Notes: generated from the sequence alone by a model not told the origin. A DNA stretch of 40,458 bases from Bifidobacteriaceae bacterium (GCA_031279575.1 JAITIG010000129.1:1-40458); one strand, 5' to 3'. Shown: positions 29,360-38,349, numbered from the stretch's first letter. Numbers and translations are program-made.

Positions 29360-31372
29360 TCAGGCGAGCGGGCGGATGTGGAGCAGGTGGCCGGGCGCGG
29401 TGCGCGGGTCGAGCCGGACAAAGGCGTGCGCCGCCCAAGTGTAGGTCTGGCCGGACAGCAAGTCGTGGGCTTGGCAGGCGGGCGCGCCGTCGCTGCCGGG
29501 GTGGGCCAGGCCCAAGGCGGCCAGGTCCAGGTAGACCCACGATTCGCGCGCGTTGAAGGGGTCCAGGTTTAGCACCACCAGCACCGTGTCCTCGCGCCCG
29601 TCCGGCGCCTCGGCGCCGGCCAGGCGGCGCGAGTAGGCCACCGTGTGGTCGTCGGAGGTGGCGTGGACGGCCACGTTGCGCAACTGCCGCAGGGCCGGGT
29701 GCTGCCGGCGGGCCTGGTTCAAGCCGGTCAGCAGGCGCGCCATCGACCGGGCGGCGGGGGTGTCGAAGTCGCGCGCCTTGTACTCGTATTTCTCGTTGTC
29801 CAGCTGCTCCTCGCTGCCGGGGCGGGCGGTGTGCTCGGCCAACTCGTAACCGGAGTAGATGCCCCAGGTGGGGGCGTAGGTGGCGGCCAGGATGGCGCGG
29901 ATCTTGAAGGCGTTGGCGCCGCCTTGCTGCATGTAGGGCGTCAGGATGTCGTGGGTGGTGGGCCAGATGGCGGGCCGCATGAACGAGCCCTGCTCGGAGG
30001 CGATCTCCAGCAGGTAGGCCAAGACCTCCGCCTTGGAGTTGCGCCAGGCGAAGTAGGTGTAGGACTGGTGGAAGCCGGCCAGCGCCAGGGCCATCATCAT
30101 GGGCGGGCGGGTGAAGGCCTCGGCCAAGAAGACCACCTCCGGCGCCTCGGCCGCCAGCTGCGCCAGCAGCCGCTGCCAGAACGGCAGCGGCTTGGTGTGG
30201 GGGTTGTCGACCCGGAAAATAGTCACGCCATGGGCGATCCACAGCCTGACCACGCGCAGGATCTCCTGGTAGATGCCCTCCGGGTCGGTGTCGAAGTCCA
30301 ACGGGTAGATGTCCTGGTACTTCTTCGGCGGGTTCTCGGCATAGGCGATCGAGCCGTCCGCCCGGCGCCGGAACCACTCCGGGTGCCGGGCCACCCAGGG
30401 GTGGTCCGGCGAGCATTGCAACGCCAGGTCCAGCGCCACCTCCATGCCCGCCTCCCGGGCCCGCGCCACCAGGTGGTCGAAGTCGTCGAAGCCGCCCAGA
30501 TCCGGGTGGATCGAATCGTGCCCGCCGGCCGGCGAGCCGATGGCGTAGGGCGAGCCCGGGTCGCCCGGGCGGGCCGCCAGGGAGTTGTTGCGCCCCTTGC
30601 GGAAGGTCAGGCCGATGGGGTGGACCGGCGTCAGGTAGAGCACGTCGAACCCCATCGCCGCCACCCGCCCGATGTCCTCGGCGCAGGTCCGCAAAGTCCC
30701 CGAGACCCAGCCCTGCCGCTGGTCGAAGCGCGCCCCGGCCGAGCGCGGGAACAACTCGTACCAAGAGCCGACCAGCGCCCGCTGGCGCTGGACCACCAGC
30801 GGGTAGGCGGCCGAGCGGGTGGTCAGATCGCGCAGCGGCTCGGCCGCCAGCCAATCGGCCGCCGGGCCTTGCAGGGCGGCCGCCAACCGCCCGGCCGGGC
30901 TGGCGGATTGGTCGCGCAGGGTTAGGGCCAGCGCCCGCAAGGCGGCCCGGGCCGCCTTCGGCTGGCCCACCCGCCGCCCGGCGCGCTCCGCCAGGGCCGC
31001 GCCCTCGGCCAAGACCAGTTCGACATCTTGGCCGGCCGGGATTTTGACGCGGGCGGCCGCCGCCCAGCTTTGCCACGGGTCGGACCAGGCCTCGATGCGG
31101 AAAGACCAGGCCCCCGGCGCGTCCGGGACCAGGCGGCCCTGCCAGCGGGCCAGGCCGTGGTTGGACTCGGCCAGCCGGGCGCGGCAGTGGACCGCCCCGC
31201 CCGGCGAGATCAGCACGGCGGCCGCCCCGACGGCATCGTGCCCGTCGCGGAAGATGGTCGCCTCGACGGGCACGGCCTCCCCGACCACGGCTTTGGCGGG
31301 CCAGCGCCCGCCCTCGGCGACGGGGGAGACCCCCATGATGGGGATGCGGCCAAAGCCGGCGCGGCTGGTCAT
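29360..31372 (-). CDS. glgE: Alpha-1,4-glucan:maltose-1-phosphate maltosyltransferase (GH13_3)
   Basis: GlgE extends alpha-1,4-glucan using maltose-1-phosphate. From ATG 31372 the product is 670 aa. Motifs are GSWYELFPRS, LYLTPVHPIGLTFRKGRNN, GGHDSIHPDLGGFDDFDHLV, ENPPKKYQDIYPLDFD, nucleophile Asp389 in FRVDNPHTKP, acid/base Glu418 in FLAEAFTRPPMM and Asp475 in TTHDILTPY. These are evenly offset by five residues from the positions I recall for the Streptomyces enzyme (Asp394, Glu423, Asp480), a strong family match. The start is chosen because TACGGT lies 6 nt upstream; a longer frame runs into glgP. It is divergent from glgP. TreS/Pep2 or GlgC/GlgM, which would supply maltose-1-phosphate, are not in the window. 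Confidence 0.97.
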   Translation of the reverse strand: MTSRAGFGRIPIMGVSPVAEGGRWPAKAVVGEAVPVEATIFRDGHDAVGAAAVLISPGGAVHCRARLAESNHGLARWQGRLVPDAPGAWSFRIEAWSDPWQSWAAAARVKIPAGQDVELVLAEGAALAERAGRRVGQPKAARAALRALALTLRDQSASPAGRLAAALQGPAADWLAAEPLRDLTTRSAAYPLVVQRQRALVGSWYELFPRSAGARFDQRQGWVSGTLRTCAEDIGRVAAMGFDVLYLTPVHPIGLTFRKGRNNSLAARPGDPGSPYAIGSPAGGHDSIHPDLGGFDDFDHLVARAREAGMEVALDLALQCSPDHPWVARHPEWFRRRADGSIAYAENPPKKYQDIYPLDFDTDPEGIYQEILRVVRLWIAHGVTIFRVDNPHTKPLPFWQRLLAQLAAEAPEVVFLAEAFTRPPMMMALALAGFHQSYTYFAWRNSKAEVLAYLLEIASEQGSFMRPAIWPTTHDILTPYMQQGGANAFKIRAILAATYAPTWGIYSGYELAEHTARPGSEEQLDNEKYEYKARDFDTPAARSMARLLTGLNQARRQHPALRQLRNVAVHATSDDHTVAYSRRLAGAEAPDGREDTVLVVLNLDPFNARESWVYLDLAALGLAHPGSDGAPACQAHDLLSGQTYTWAAHAFVRLDPRTAPGHLLHIRPLA

Positions 31373-31378
31373 CCTTCT

Positions 31379-31384
31379 ACCGTA
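31379..31384 (-). promoter_or_regulatory. -10 element of leaderless glgE promoter
   Basis: The minus strand reads TACGGT, ending 6 nt before the ATG at 31372. The glgP -10 lies about 28 nt away in the opposite direction, so the two glucan genes share one compact divergent control region. Confidence 0.55.
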
Positions 31385-31411
31385 CAGTTCGCGCGGCTGG
31401 GCGGCGCCCGG

Positions 31412-31417
31412 TAGGCT
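31412..31417 (+). promoter_or_regulatory. -10 element of leaderless glgP promoter
   Basis: TAGGCT ends 7 nt before the ATG at 31425, without any ribosome-binding site. Confidence 0.6.
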
Positions 31418-31424
31418 CGCGCAG

Positions 31425-33977
31425 ATGAGACTGATCCGAAGATTCACCGTCCGCACCGTCCTGCCCCCGGCCATCGAGGCCCTGGACGCGCTGGCCACCA
31501 ACCTGCGCTGGTCGTGGCACGCCCCGACGCGAGACCTGTTCGAGTCGATCGCGCCGGAGGTTTGGAGCGAGGTCCGCGGCGACCCGGTGGCCCTGCTCGG
31601 CGCGCTCGAGCCGGAGCGGCTGCGCGAGTTGGCCGAGGACGGGGCTTTTGTCGAGCGGGTGCGGGCCGCGGCCGGCGATTTGGCCCGCTACCTCGACGAG
31701 CCGCGCTGGTACCAGGGGCTGGGCCCGCGGGCGCCGCGCTCGATCGCCTACTTCTCACCCGAGTTCGGCATCACCGCGGTGCTGCCGCAATATTCCGGCG
31801 GGCTCGGCATCTTGGCCGGCGACCACCTCAAATCCGCCTCCGACCTGGGCGTGCCGATTGTCGGGGTGGGGCTGTTCTACCAGGCGGGCTACTTCAAGCA
31901 GTCGCTCACCCGGGACGGCTGGCAGGCTGAGACCTACCCGCTGCTGGACCCGGACGGCCTGCCCCTGTCGCTGCTGCGCGAGGCCGATGGCGCGCCCACC
32001 ACCGTCTGCCTGGCCCGGCCGGACGGCGGGCAGCTGGGGGCGTGGGTGTGGCGGGCGCAAGTCGGCCGCGTGCCGCTGCTGCTGCTCGACTCCGACATCC
32101 CGGCCAACGACGACGCCGCCCGCTCGGTCACCGACCGGCTCTATGGCGGCGGCGGCGAGCACCGGCTGCTGCAAGAGCTGCTGCTGGGCATGGGCGGGGT
32201 CAAAGCCCTGCGGGCCTACTCCCGCATCACCGGCGCGCCGGCCCCGGAGGTGTTCCACACCAATGAGGGCCACGCGGGCTTCTTGGGCGTGGAGCGGATC
32301 AAGGAGCTGGTCGGGCAGGGCCTGAGCTTCGCCGAGGGCGTCGAGGCGGTGCGCGGCTCGACCGTCTTCACCACCCACACGCCGGTGCCGGCCGGCATCG
32401 ACCGCTTCGAGGCGGCGCTGGTGGCGAAGTACTTCCCCGGCCCCGAGCAGGCCGAGGTGCTGGCCCTGGGGGCCGAGACCTACGCCGGCGGCGATCCGGC
32501 CGTGTTCAACATGGCGGTGATGGGTTTGCGCCTGGCCGGGCGGGCCAACGGCGTCTCGGTGCTGCACGGGCAGGTCTCCCGGGCCATGTTCCAAGGCCTG
32601 TGGCCCGGATTCGACCAGGACGAGGTCCCGATCGGCTCGGTCACCAACGGCGTCCACTCGCCCACCTGGCTCGACCGCGCCTACCTGGAGCTGGAGTCTT
32701 TGCGCATCTCCGAGGGGCCGGAGGCGCAAGGCTCCGAGGGCTGGCTCGACCCGGACCTGGTCTCGGATGAGACCCTGTGGGGCTTGCGCCGCCAGTCCCG
32801 CGCCCGCCTGGTGGCCGACGCCCGGCGCCGGCTGCGCGCCTCCTACCTGGCCCGCGGCTCCTCGCCGGCCGAATTGGGCTGGATCGACCAGGTGCTCAGC
32901 CCGGATGTCTTGACCATCGGCTTCGCCCGCCGCGTGCCCACCTACAAGCGCCTGACCTTGATGCTGCGCGACCCGGAGCGGCTGCGCGCCCTGCTGGTCG
33001 AGGCGGACCACCCGGTCCAAATCGTCATCGCCGGCAAATCCCACCCGGCCGACGAGCAGGGCAAATCCCTCATCCAGGAGCTGGTCCGGTTCAGCGACGA
33101 CCCAGCGGTGCGGGGCAAGATCGTCTTCCTGCCGAACTACGACATGGACATGGCCGAGACCCTCTTCCCCGGCTGCGACGTCTGGCTGAACAACCCGCTG
33201 CGCCCGTTGGAGGCCTGCGGCACCTCCGGGATGAAAGCCGCCATCAACGGCGCCCTCAACTTGTCCATCTTGGACGGCTGGTGGGACGAGTGGTTCGACG
33301 GCCAAAACGGCTGGGCCATCCCCACCGCCGACGGCGTCAGCGAGCCGGGCCGGCGGGACAACATCGAGGCCCAGGCGCTCTACGACTTGATCCAGTTCCA
33401 AGTCGCGCCCCGCTTCTACGCCCGCGACGGCCGCGGCCTGCCGGTCACCTGGCTCGAGATGGTGCGCCACACCCTGGCCACCTTGGCCCCGAAGGTGCAG
33501 GCCACCCGCATGGTGGCGGAATACGTCAGCCGCCTCTACGCCCCGGCGGCGGACTTGGGGCGCCGCTTGGACGCCGGCGCCTGGCAGGGGGCCAAGGCCC
33601 TGGCCGCCTGGAAGGCGAAGGTGCGGGCGGCTTGGCCGCAGGTGCGGGTCGACCACGTCGAATCGGGCGGGGTGGGGGATGTGGCCCATGTCGGCGACGT
33701 GGTCACGGTCACGGCCTACGTCTCGCTGGGGGCTTTGAGCCCGGCCGATGTCGACGTCCAGGTGGTCTACGGGCGGGCCACCGAGGGGGACGATTTGCGG
33801 CCCGGCTACAAGGCCGACTCGCTCGCCCCCTTGGCGCCGCCCGATGCCGCCCGCCAAGCCTTCAGCGGCGACATCCAGCTCGGCCGCTCCGGCGCTTTTG
33901 GCTACACCGTCAGGATTGTGCCCAAACACCCGCTCCTGGTCACCGCCGCCGACCTCGGCTTGATCGCCACCGCCTGA
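31425..33977 (+). CDS. glgP: Alpha-glucan phosphorylase (GT35)
   Basis: This PLP enzyme releases glucose-1-phosphate from alpha-glucan ends. The 850-aa product belongs to the shorter-motif phosphorylase group also found in mycobacteria and archaea rather than the enterobacterial GlgP/MalP type. It has an N-terminal DUF3417-like segment (LATNLRWSWHAPTRDLFESI), AYFSPEFGITAVLPQYSGGLGILAGDHLK, HTNEGHAGF, TTHTPVPAGIDRF, SVTNGVHSPTW, RRVPTYKRL, and the PLP lysine Lys604 in ACGTSGMKAAINGALN. The ATG at 31425 is fixed by the TAGGCT box; the frame is open upstream across glgE but is not coding there. The stop is 1 nt from the convergent glgX stop. A C-terminal beta-rich region (about 745-850) is also typical. 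Confidence 0.96.
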   Translation: MRLIRRFTVRTVLPPAIEALDALATNLRWSWHAPTRDLFESIAPEVWSEVRGDPVALLGALEPERLRELAEDGAFVERVRAAAGDLARYLDEPRWYQGLGPRAPRSIAYFSPEFGITAVLPQYSGGLGILAGDHLKSASDLGVPIVGVGLFYQAGYFKQSLTRDGWQAETYPLLDPDGLPLSLLREADGAPTTVCLARPDGGQLGAWVWRAQVGRVPLLLLDSDIPANDDAARSVTDRLYGGGGEHRLLQELLLGMGGVKALRAYSRITGAPAPEVFHTNEGHAGFLGVERIKELVGQGLSFAEGVEAVRGSTVFTTHTPVPAGIDRFEAALVAKYFPGPEQAEVLALGAETYAGGDPAVFNMAVMGLRLAGRANGVSVLHGQVSRAMFQGLWPGFDQDEVPIGSVTNGVHSPTWLDRAYLELESLRISEGPEAQGSEGWLDPDLVSDETLWGLRRQSRARLVADARRRLRASYLARGSSPAELGWIDQVLSPDVLTIGFARRVPTYKRLTLMLRDPERLRALLVEADHPVQIVIAGKSHPADEQGKSLIQELVRFSDDPAVRGKIVFLPNYDMDMAETLFPGCDVWLNNPLRPLEACGTSGMKAAINGALNLSILDGWWDEWFDGQNGWAIPTADGVSEPGRRDNIEAQALYDLIQFQVAPRFYARDGRGLPVTWLEMVRHTLATLAPKVQATRMVAEYVSRLYAPAADLGRRLDAGAWQGAKALAAWKAKVRAAWPQVRVDHVESGGVGDVAHVGDVVTVTAYVSLGALSPADVDVQVVYGRATEGDDLRPGYKADSLAPLAPPDAARQAFSGDIQLGRSGAFGYTVRIVPKHPLLVTAADLGLIATA

Positions 33978-33978
33978 C

Positions 33979-36213
33979 TCAACTGGGGGCCGACAGGTAC
34001 AGGCGCAGGGAGAGCAGGTGGGAGGGCACTGTCTCGCCGCCTTGGGCTAGCAGCGGGCCCTCCAGCCCGCCGGACAAGGCCCGGTCGCCGGGCTCAGACC
34101 AGGCCGAGTCCCACATCAGCTCCCAGGCGGCGCCCGCCTTGGCCGGCGCCAGGACGCAGTCGGCGCTGTCAAGGGCGCCGTTGATCACCACCAGGGCGTC
34201 GCGGGCGGCCAGCGACGGGCTGTGGCGCAGCATTTGGACCTGCCGGAAGGACGGCTCGTTCCAACAGTGGGAGTCGGCCGGGGCGCCGGTGAAGGTGTAC
34301 CAGCCCAAGTCCGGCAGGCCGTCGGCGCTGGTGGCGCCGCTCAAATAGCGCCCGGGCCGCAGCGCCGGGTGGCTGCGCCGCAGCTGGAAGAGGTAGCGGA
34401 AGGTTTCCAGCAGCTCGCGCTGCCAGTGGGCCCACTCCCAATCGAGCCAGGAGATCGGGCCGTCTTGGCAGTAGGCGTTGTTGTTGCCCCACTGGGTGCG
34501 CCCGAACTCGTCGCCGGCGCAGTACATCGGCACGCCGGCCGAGAAGGCCAAGGTGGCGGCCAGGTTGCGGATCGAGCGCAGCCTAAGGGAGGTGATGGCG
34601 TCCAGGCCCAGGCTGACGCCTTCGACGCCCAAGTCGGCATCGTCGGTGATGAGGCCTTCGACGCCGTGGTTCCACGACCGGTTGTCGTCGGAGCCGTCGC
34701 GGTTGGACTCGCCGTTGGCCTGGTTGTGCTTGTAGTCGAAGGCCACCAGATCGCGCAGGGTGAAGCCGTCGTGGGCGGTGACAAAGTTGACCGAGCCGGC
34801 CGGGCCGTGGTTGCCGAAGGGGTCGTGGGAGGCGAACAAGTCGGCGCTGCCGGAAAACCGCGTCGCCAGGTCGCGGGCCGAGGGGGCGGGCCGGGCGGCC
34901 GAGAGCTCTTTTGGCCCGCTCAGCCAAAAGGCGCGCACATCGCCCCTGAAGGCGTCGTTCCAGGCCGCGATCGGCACCGGGAAGGAGCCGGTCTGCCAGC
35001 CGCCGGGGCCCAGGTCCCACGGCTCGGCGATGTGCTTGCGCTGCCTGAGCACCGGGTCGGCGCGCAGCGCCACCAAAAACGGGTGCTCGGAGTCGAAGCC
35101 GTCGTAGCCGCGGGCCAAGGTCACCGCCAAGTCGTAGCGGAAGCCGTCGACCTGGTATTCGGTGGACCAGTGGCGCAGCGAGTCCAAAGCCATCCCGACG
35201 GCGGTCAGGCGCCTGAAGTCGAGCGTGTTGCCGGTCCCGGTGACGTCCGCGTAGCGGGCGGGCGCCGAGCCGTCGTGGAGGTACCAGGCCAGGTTGTCCA
35301 GGCCGCGCCAGCACACCGTGGGGCCGCCCAGCCCGACTTCGCAAGTGTGGTTGTAGACCACGTCCAAGATGACTTCTATGCCGGCCTGGTGGAGCAGGCG
35401 GATCATGCCTTTGACCTCGCGGGCCACCGCCTCGGGCCCGGCCTGGCGGGCGGCGCGGGTGGCGTAGCGCGGGTTGGGCGCGAAGAAGGACAGCGTGGAG
35501 TAGCCCCAGTAGTTGGCTTTGCCTTGCTGCGCCAGGTGCGGCTCGGACATCGAGGCGTGGATCGGCAGCAGCTCCAAGGTGGTCACGCCCAAGGCCTCGA
35601 GGTATTCGATGGTGGCCGGGTGGGCCAGGCCGGCGTAGGTGCCGCGCAGCTCGGCCGGCACCGCGGAGCGCAGCATGGTCAGCCCCCGGACGTGGCCCTC
35701 CATGATCACCATCTGCTCCCACGGCACCCCCGGCGGGGCCGAGCCGGACCAGTCGAAGGCCTCGTCGGTGACCACCGAGTAGGCCATGTAGGGGGCCGAG
35801 TCCCTTGGGTCCATCTCCCACGGCCGGCTGGTGGGGCCCAGGTTGGAGTCGACCCGGTGGGAGTGCAGCGCCGGGGAGAGCACCGGCGAGCCGTCCAGGC
35901 CCCGCCCATACGGGTCGAGCAGCAGCTTGTTGGGGTTGAATAACAGGCCTTGGGCCGGGTTCCAGGGCCCAAACACGCGCAGCCCGTAGCGCTGGCCGGC
36001 CCGCACGCCGGGGATGTGGCCGTGGTAGACGCCGTTGACGGGGCCGTGCAGGGCGTAGCGCCGCTCGGTTTGCCGGGCGCTGCGCGGGGCGTCGATGAGG
36101 CACAGTTGGACGCCGTCGGCGCGCGGCGCGGTGACGCAGACGTCGATCCCGCCGGGCGTCAGGCGCACGCCGGGCAGGTTGGTTTCAGGGAAGCGGAGCG
36201 GCTCCGCCCTCAT
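33979..36213 (-). CDS. glgX: Glycogen debranching enzyme GlgX (isoamylase-type GH13)
   Basis: GlgX hydrolyses alpha-1,6 branches, normally on phosphorylase-limit dextrin, complementing GlgP next door. The product is 744 aa from ATG 36213. It has an N-terminal CBM48-like domain (GVRLTPGGIDVCVTAPRADGVQLCLID), LELLPIHASMSE, NYWGYSTLSFFAPNPRYAT, DVVYNHTCE, nucleophile region VDGFRYDLAV, acid/base IAEPWDLGPGGWQ, FVTAHDGFTLRDLV with NRDGSDDNRSWNHG, and CAGDEFGRTQWGNNNAYCQD. These are diagnostic of GlgX/TreX. A GTG at 36231 would add six residues; neither start has a clear ribosome site or -10. It is divergent from the amidase gene. Confidence 0.95.
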   Translation of the reverse strand: MRAEPLRFPETNLPGVRLTPGGIDVCVTAPRADGVQLCLIDAPRSARQTERRYALHGPVNGVYHGHIPGVRAGQRYGLRVFGPWNPAQGLLFNPNKLLLDPYGRGLDGSPVLSPALHSHRVDSNLGPTSRPWEMDPRDSAPYMAYSVVTDEAFDWSGSAPPGVPWEQMVIMEGHVRGLTMLRSAVPAELRGTYAGLAHPATIEYLEALGVTTLELLPIHASMSEPHLAQQGKANYWGYSTLSFFAPNPRYATRAARQAGPEAVAREVKGMIRLLHQAGIEVILDVVYNHTCEVGLGGPTVCWRGLDNLAWYLHDGSAPARYADVTGTGNTLDFRRLTAVGMALDSLRHWSTEYQVDGFRYDLAVTLARGYDGFDSEHPFLVALRADPVLRQRKHIAEPWDLGPGGWQTGSFPVPIAAWNDAFRGDVRAFWLSGPKELSAARPAPSARDLATRFSGSADLFASHDPFGNHGPAGSVNFVTAHDGFTLRDLVAFDYKHNQANGESNRDGSDDNRSWNHGVEGLITDDADLGVEGVSLGLDAITSLRLRSIRNLAATLAFSAGVPMYCAGDEFGRTQWGNNNAYCQDGPISWLDWEWAHWQRELLETFRYLFQLRRSHPALRPGRYLSGATSADGLPDLGWYTFTGAPADSHCWNEPSFRQVQMLRHSPSLAARDALVVINGALDSADCVLAPAKAGAAWELMWDSAWSEPGDRALSGGLEGPLLAQGGETVPSHLLSLRLYLSAPS

Positions 36214-36277
36214 TGGCGTGTCGGGGTTCACCCCACCAGCTTGCCCCACAGCGCCCGGCGGTGCCAATCTGGTGCAT

Positions 36278-36283
36278 TAGAGT
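36278..36283 (+). promoter_or_regulatory. Possible -10 (TAGAGT) for the amidase gene
   Basis: TAGAGT would start transcription about 36290, giving a leader of about 37 nt with CAGGAGA before the ATG. No good -35 is visible. Confidence 0.4.
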
Positions 36284-36326
36284 GGTTGGCAACTACTGGA
36301 ACCATCTTCCCCTCCAGGAGAGTGAC

Positions 36327-38324
36327 ATGCCGCGCATAGTCTCGTTTGCCGCAATCGCCGCCATGGCGGTTTTGGGGTTGGCCCCACCGGCCGGCGCCGA
36401 CCCGCCGCCGCTGGCCGACTCGCTTGGCGCGGCCAGCCCAGACCAGGTGGCCCAGGCGGTGGCCGGGGCTTTGGAGGAGCTGGCGCAGCCGGCCGCGGCG
36501 CTTGACCCGCTGGGCGAGCAGCCGCCCGAGGCGGTCGCGCCGGTGGCCCAGGAGGTGGGCCAAGCCGCCGTGCTGGAGGCGGGCCCCGCGGGCGCGGCCG
36601 AGCTCTTTCTGCCCAGCGCCACCGGCGCGGTGGCGGCCTTTGTGACCGCCCCGCTGGGCGCGCGGGAATTCTCGGTGGCCGGCGTCACCTGGCAGGGCGG
36701 CCCCGCCCCGGGGCGGGTCTTGGCCCGGGCCTACCAGGCGGGGGAGTGGACCGATTGGTACGACCTGGAGGCCGATGGCGGCCCCGACCCGGGCAGCGCC
36801 GAGGGCGGCGGGGCGGCCGGGGCTTCCGGCCCGCTGGTGGCGGCCGGGGCGACCGGCCTCCAAATCCAGGTGCTGTCCCAGGCGGGCCAGGCGCTGCCGC
36901 AGGCCATCGGGGCGGCCGTGGTGCCGCTGGCCGCCGTCGAGGCGGCGGGGCCGGCCGGCGGTTTGGCGGCGGCGGCGGCCGGGCCCGCCATCCAGCCGCG
37001 CTCGGCTTGGGGGGCGGCCCCAGCCGACTACTCGGGCAACACGCCCAAGGGCCAGCCGGAGCTGGCGGCCCAGCTCAAGGGCGCCATCATCCACCACCAG
37101 GCCGGCTCCAACACCTACACCCAGGCCCAGGTGCCGGGCATCATCCGGTCGATCCAAAGCTGGCACATGGGCAACAACGGCTGGAACGACATCGGCTACA
37201 ACTTCCTGGTGGACAAGTTCGGCGGCATTTGGGAGGGGCGGCAGGGCGGCGTCACCCTGAACGTGGTCGGCGCCCACGCCACCAATTTCAACACCGGCTC
37301 GACCGGCGTCTGCCTGCTGGGGGACTTGGACAAGGTCGAGCCCACAGCCGAGGCCCTGCAAGCCGCCGGCCAGGTGGTGGCGTGGCGCTTGTCGCTGGCC
37401 GGGATCACCAACCTGAAAGGCTCCACCGTCTACCCGAACGACCCGAAGCAGGCCACCCAGCCGGTGGTGGCCGGCCACCGCGACGTGCAGGCCACCACCT
37501 GCCCGGGGCGCTACCTGTACGCCAAGCTCGACCAGCTGCGCAACCACGAGGCGGCCGCGCCCGAGCCGGCGCCCGCCGCCGAGTTGAAGGTTTGGACCAC
37601 GGTCTCGCCGGATCTGACCGGCGACGGGCGCGGCGACATCGTGGTGATCGACGGCGCCGGGCGGCTCTGGGTCTACCCCATGGCCTCGGCCGCCGCCCTG
37701 GGCCCGCGCCGCCAAATCGGCAACGGCTGGCAGGGTTGGAGCGTGGTCGGGCCGGGGGACTGGAACAAGGACGGCTACGCCGACCTGATGGGGGTGGCGC
37801 CGAACGGCGACCTGTACCTCTACCCGGGCCCCGGCTTCAGCCGCAAAACCCAAGTCGGCAACGGCTGGACCGGCTACACGGTGCGGCCCTCGGGGGATAT
37901 CGACGGCGACGGCAACGCCGATGTGCTGGCCATCGACGACCAAACCCAGCTGCTTTACCTTTACCGCGGCAACGGCCAGGGCGGCTGGGTCAAAGGCGGG
38001 CGCAAACAGGTCGGCAACGGCTGGGCCGGCTACGACTTGCACGCCGCGGGCCGGGTCAACCCGGACAAGCTGGCGGACATCTTCTCCATCGACGCGGCCG
38101 GCTACCTCTACACCTATCTGGCCAAGCCGGGCGGCGGCTTCAAAGCCAAGGTCCGCTCCGGCAACGGCTGGAACGGCTTCACCTTGCACGCCGGGTCCGA
38201 TATGACGGGGGACGGTTTGGCGGACCTGGTCGGCTTGGACCAGGCCACCGGCTCGCTCTACGTCTACCGGGGCTTGGGCGACTCCCGCTTCGCCATGAAA
38301 CGCGAGCTGGCCCAAAACTGGTAG
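36327..38324 (+). CDS. Secreted N-acetylmuramoyl-L-alanine amidase with C-terminal FG-GAP repeats
   Basis: A 665-aa exported cell-wall enzyme cleaving the lactyl-amide bond of peptidoglycan. A signal peptide (1-24, cleavage likely after AGA) is followed by an Ala/Gly-rich region of about 200 residues. The amidase_2/PGRP domain (about 225-415) starts IQPRSAWGA; zinc ligands are His256 or His257 in AIIHHQAG, His384 in GHRDVQ and Cys392 in TTCPG. From about 425 to the end run five FG-GAP/VCBS-type repeats of nearly 50 residues, with calcium-loop-like DLTGDGRGD, DWNKDGYAD, DIDGDGNAD, degenerate RVNPDKLAD and DMTGDGLAD, each followed by a GNGW turn. They probably form a beta-propeller-like binding module. 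ATG with CAGGAGA 5-6 nt upstream. Confidence 0.93.
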   Translation: MPRIVSFAAIAAMAVLGLAPPAGADPPPLADSLGAASPDQVAQAVAGALEELAQPAAALDPLGEQPPEAVAPVAQEVGQAAVLEAGPAGAAELFLPSATGAVAAFVTAPLGAREFSVAGVTWQGGPAPGRVLARAYQAGEWTDWYDLEADGGPDPGSAEGGGAAGASGPLVAAGATGLQIQVLSQAGQALPQAIGAAVVPLAAVEAAGPAGGLAAAAAGPAIQPRSAWGAAPADYSGNTPKGQPELAAQLKGAIIHHQAGSNTYTQAQVPGIIRSIQSWHMGNNGWNDIGYNFLVDKFGGIWEGRQGGVTLNVVGAHATNFNTGSTGVCLLGDLDKVEPTAEALQAAGQVVAWRLSLAGITNLKGSTVYPNDPKQATQPVVAGHRDVQATTCPGRYLYAKLDQLRNHEAAAPEPAPAAELKVWTTVSPDLTGDGRGDIVVIDGAGRLWVYPMASAAALGPRRQIGNGWQGWSVVGPGDWNKDGYADLMGVAPNGDLYLYPGPGFSRKTQVGNGWTGYTVRPSGDIDGDGNADVLAIDDQTQLLYLYRGNGQGGWVKGGRKQVGNGWAGYDLHAAGRVNPDKLADIFSIDAAGYLYTYLAKPGGGFKAKVRSGNGWNGFTLHAGSDMTGDGLADLVGLDQATGSLYVYRGLGDSRFAMKRELAQNW

Positions 38325-38349
38325 CTGGGCCCAACTCCGGGCGAGTGGG

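Noticed and set aside
29342..29364. GCTGAGGC tandem and small CTGAG-GCG-CTCAG hairpin as a terminator
   Set aside because: The stem is only 5 bp with no T tract and partly lies in coding ends; too weak to call.
30819..31424. Extended N-terminus for glgP
   Set aside because: It lies antisense within glgE and upstream of the TAGGCT promoter element; the ATG at 31425 fits the family.
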